Both the position numbers and the translations under genes were made by a program. 64,000 nt of DNA from Limanda limanda (Eukaryota > Chordata > Actinopteri > Pleuronectiformes > Pleuronectidae): contig NC_083646.1 of NCBI RefSeq assembly GCF_963576545.1, forward strand, positions 15,045,238-15,109,237, given 5' to 3'. Below, piece by piece: positions 63,695-64,000 of this stretch. Below the pieces are notes generated by a model. That model was not told the DNA's origin, ran no database searches, and saw only the letters and a list, made by a program, of their open reading frames with translations. Each line of letters begins with the position of its first letter. Position 1 is the first letter of the stretch.

Positions 63695-64000
63695 GTTGGT
63701 AGTTATTTTTAACTCACCAGATGTGCCCTGAGATAAAATCATCTGGGAGTTTTTGTCCGGCTGCCCAGAGTTCATTCCTCTTCAATGTGTTTGTTTTATT
63801 CTCATATTGATTGGACAAAGACACGCATGCACACACACAAACACACTTGTGCACACACAGAACAAAACCATGCAGCCCGCAGACCCAATACCCTTTGTCA
63901 AATGAAGCCATAAGAATGAATGGATGGATGCACATCTGGCCCTAGCATGCATCCCACTGATTTATGTTTTATGTATTCATGGACAGCATGTGTTAATGTG
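63268..64000 (+). other. ITGA8 intron 12, partial
   Basis: Runs to the right edge. It includes (TG)n at about 63614-63696 and short CA tracts near 63820-63850. No acceptor for the next exon was found. Confidence 0.6.
63614..63696. repeat. (TG)n microsatellite with TTTG interruptions
   Basis: About 83 bp of TG with two TTTG breaks. Confidence 0.95.

Overview
This is eukaryotic, teleost-fish-type DNA. The coding sequence is split into short exons with consensus splice sites, the introns are large and rich in (CA/TG)n microsatellites, and several repeats are of kinds common in ray-finned fish genomes. These include LINE-type tails, hAT and pogo-like DNA transposons, and a short repeat ending in CTCTGCCAAGG. 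I see no bacterial, plasmid or viral genes, no tRNA or rRNA gene, and no CRISPR array.

Three protein-coding genes are supported exon by exon. (1) On the minus strand, 23226 down to 1530, an 11-exon gene encodes a TPR protein of about 422 residues. It has a basic, lysine-rich N-terminus and an Asp/Glu-rich C-terminus, and I call it a probable Rpl4 (uL4) assembly chaperone of the Acl4 type. (2) On the plus strand, 24506-43541 with a non-coding leader from about 23750, the complete MINDY3 (FAM188A) gene encodes a Lys48-linkage-directed deubiquitinase in 15 coding exons and 454 residues. (3) On the plus strand from 46953 to the right edge, the first 12 exons of integrin alpha-8 (ITGA8) cover the signal peptide and most of the beta-propeller, 397 complete codons; the gene continues outside the window. 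MINDY3 next to ITGA8 is the arrangement on human 10p13, so this is conserved vertebrate synteny. The chaperone gene and MINDY3 are head to head and share a short CCAAT/GC/ETS-containing interval (about 23227-23750). The three genes do not form a pathway; what links them is position and the shared promoter.

Layout: 1-1529 lies 3' of the chaperone gene; 1530-23226 is the chaperone gene, whose introns 8-10 take up most of the first 19 kb; 23227-24276 is the shared promoter and MINDY3 leader; 24277-44256 is MINDY3 to its poly(A) signal; 44257-46952 is intergenic and ITGA8 promoter; 46953-64000 is the 5' part of ITGA8. ITGA8 introns hold four well-delimited DNA transposons with target-site duplications: 48483-49347, 55414-56756, 58490-59173 and 62011-62842.

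The most unusual signal is intron 3 of the chaperone gene (22551-22682). It has a perfect U12-type ATATCCTT donor and a near-perfect U12 branch site, but the only acceptor that keeps the reading frame and TPR spacing ends in AA. The AG one base later would frameshift. This suggests a rare AT-AA minor-spliceosome intron. Other points are a GC-AG intron in MINDY3, a possible uORF in its leader, (CA)n tracts beside several 5' splice sites, a transposon with an 11-bp target-site duplication carrying a helicase-like ORF fragment and a nested tandem repeat, and two diverged tandem duplications of unknown identity.
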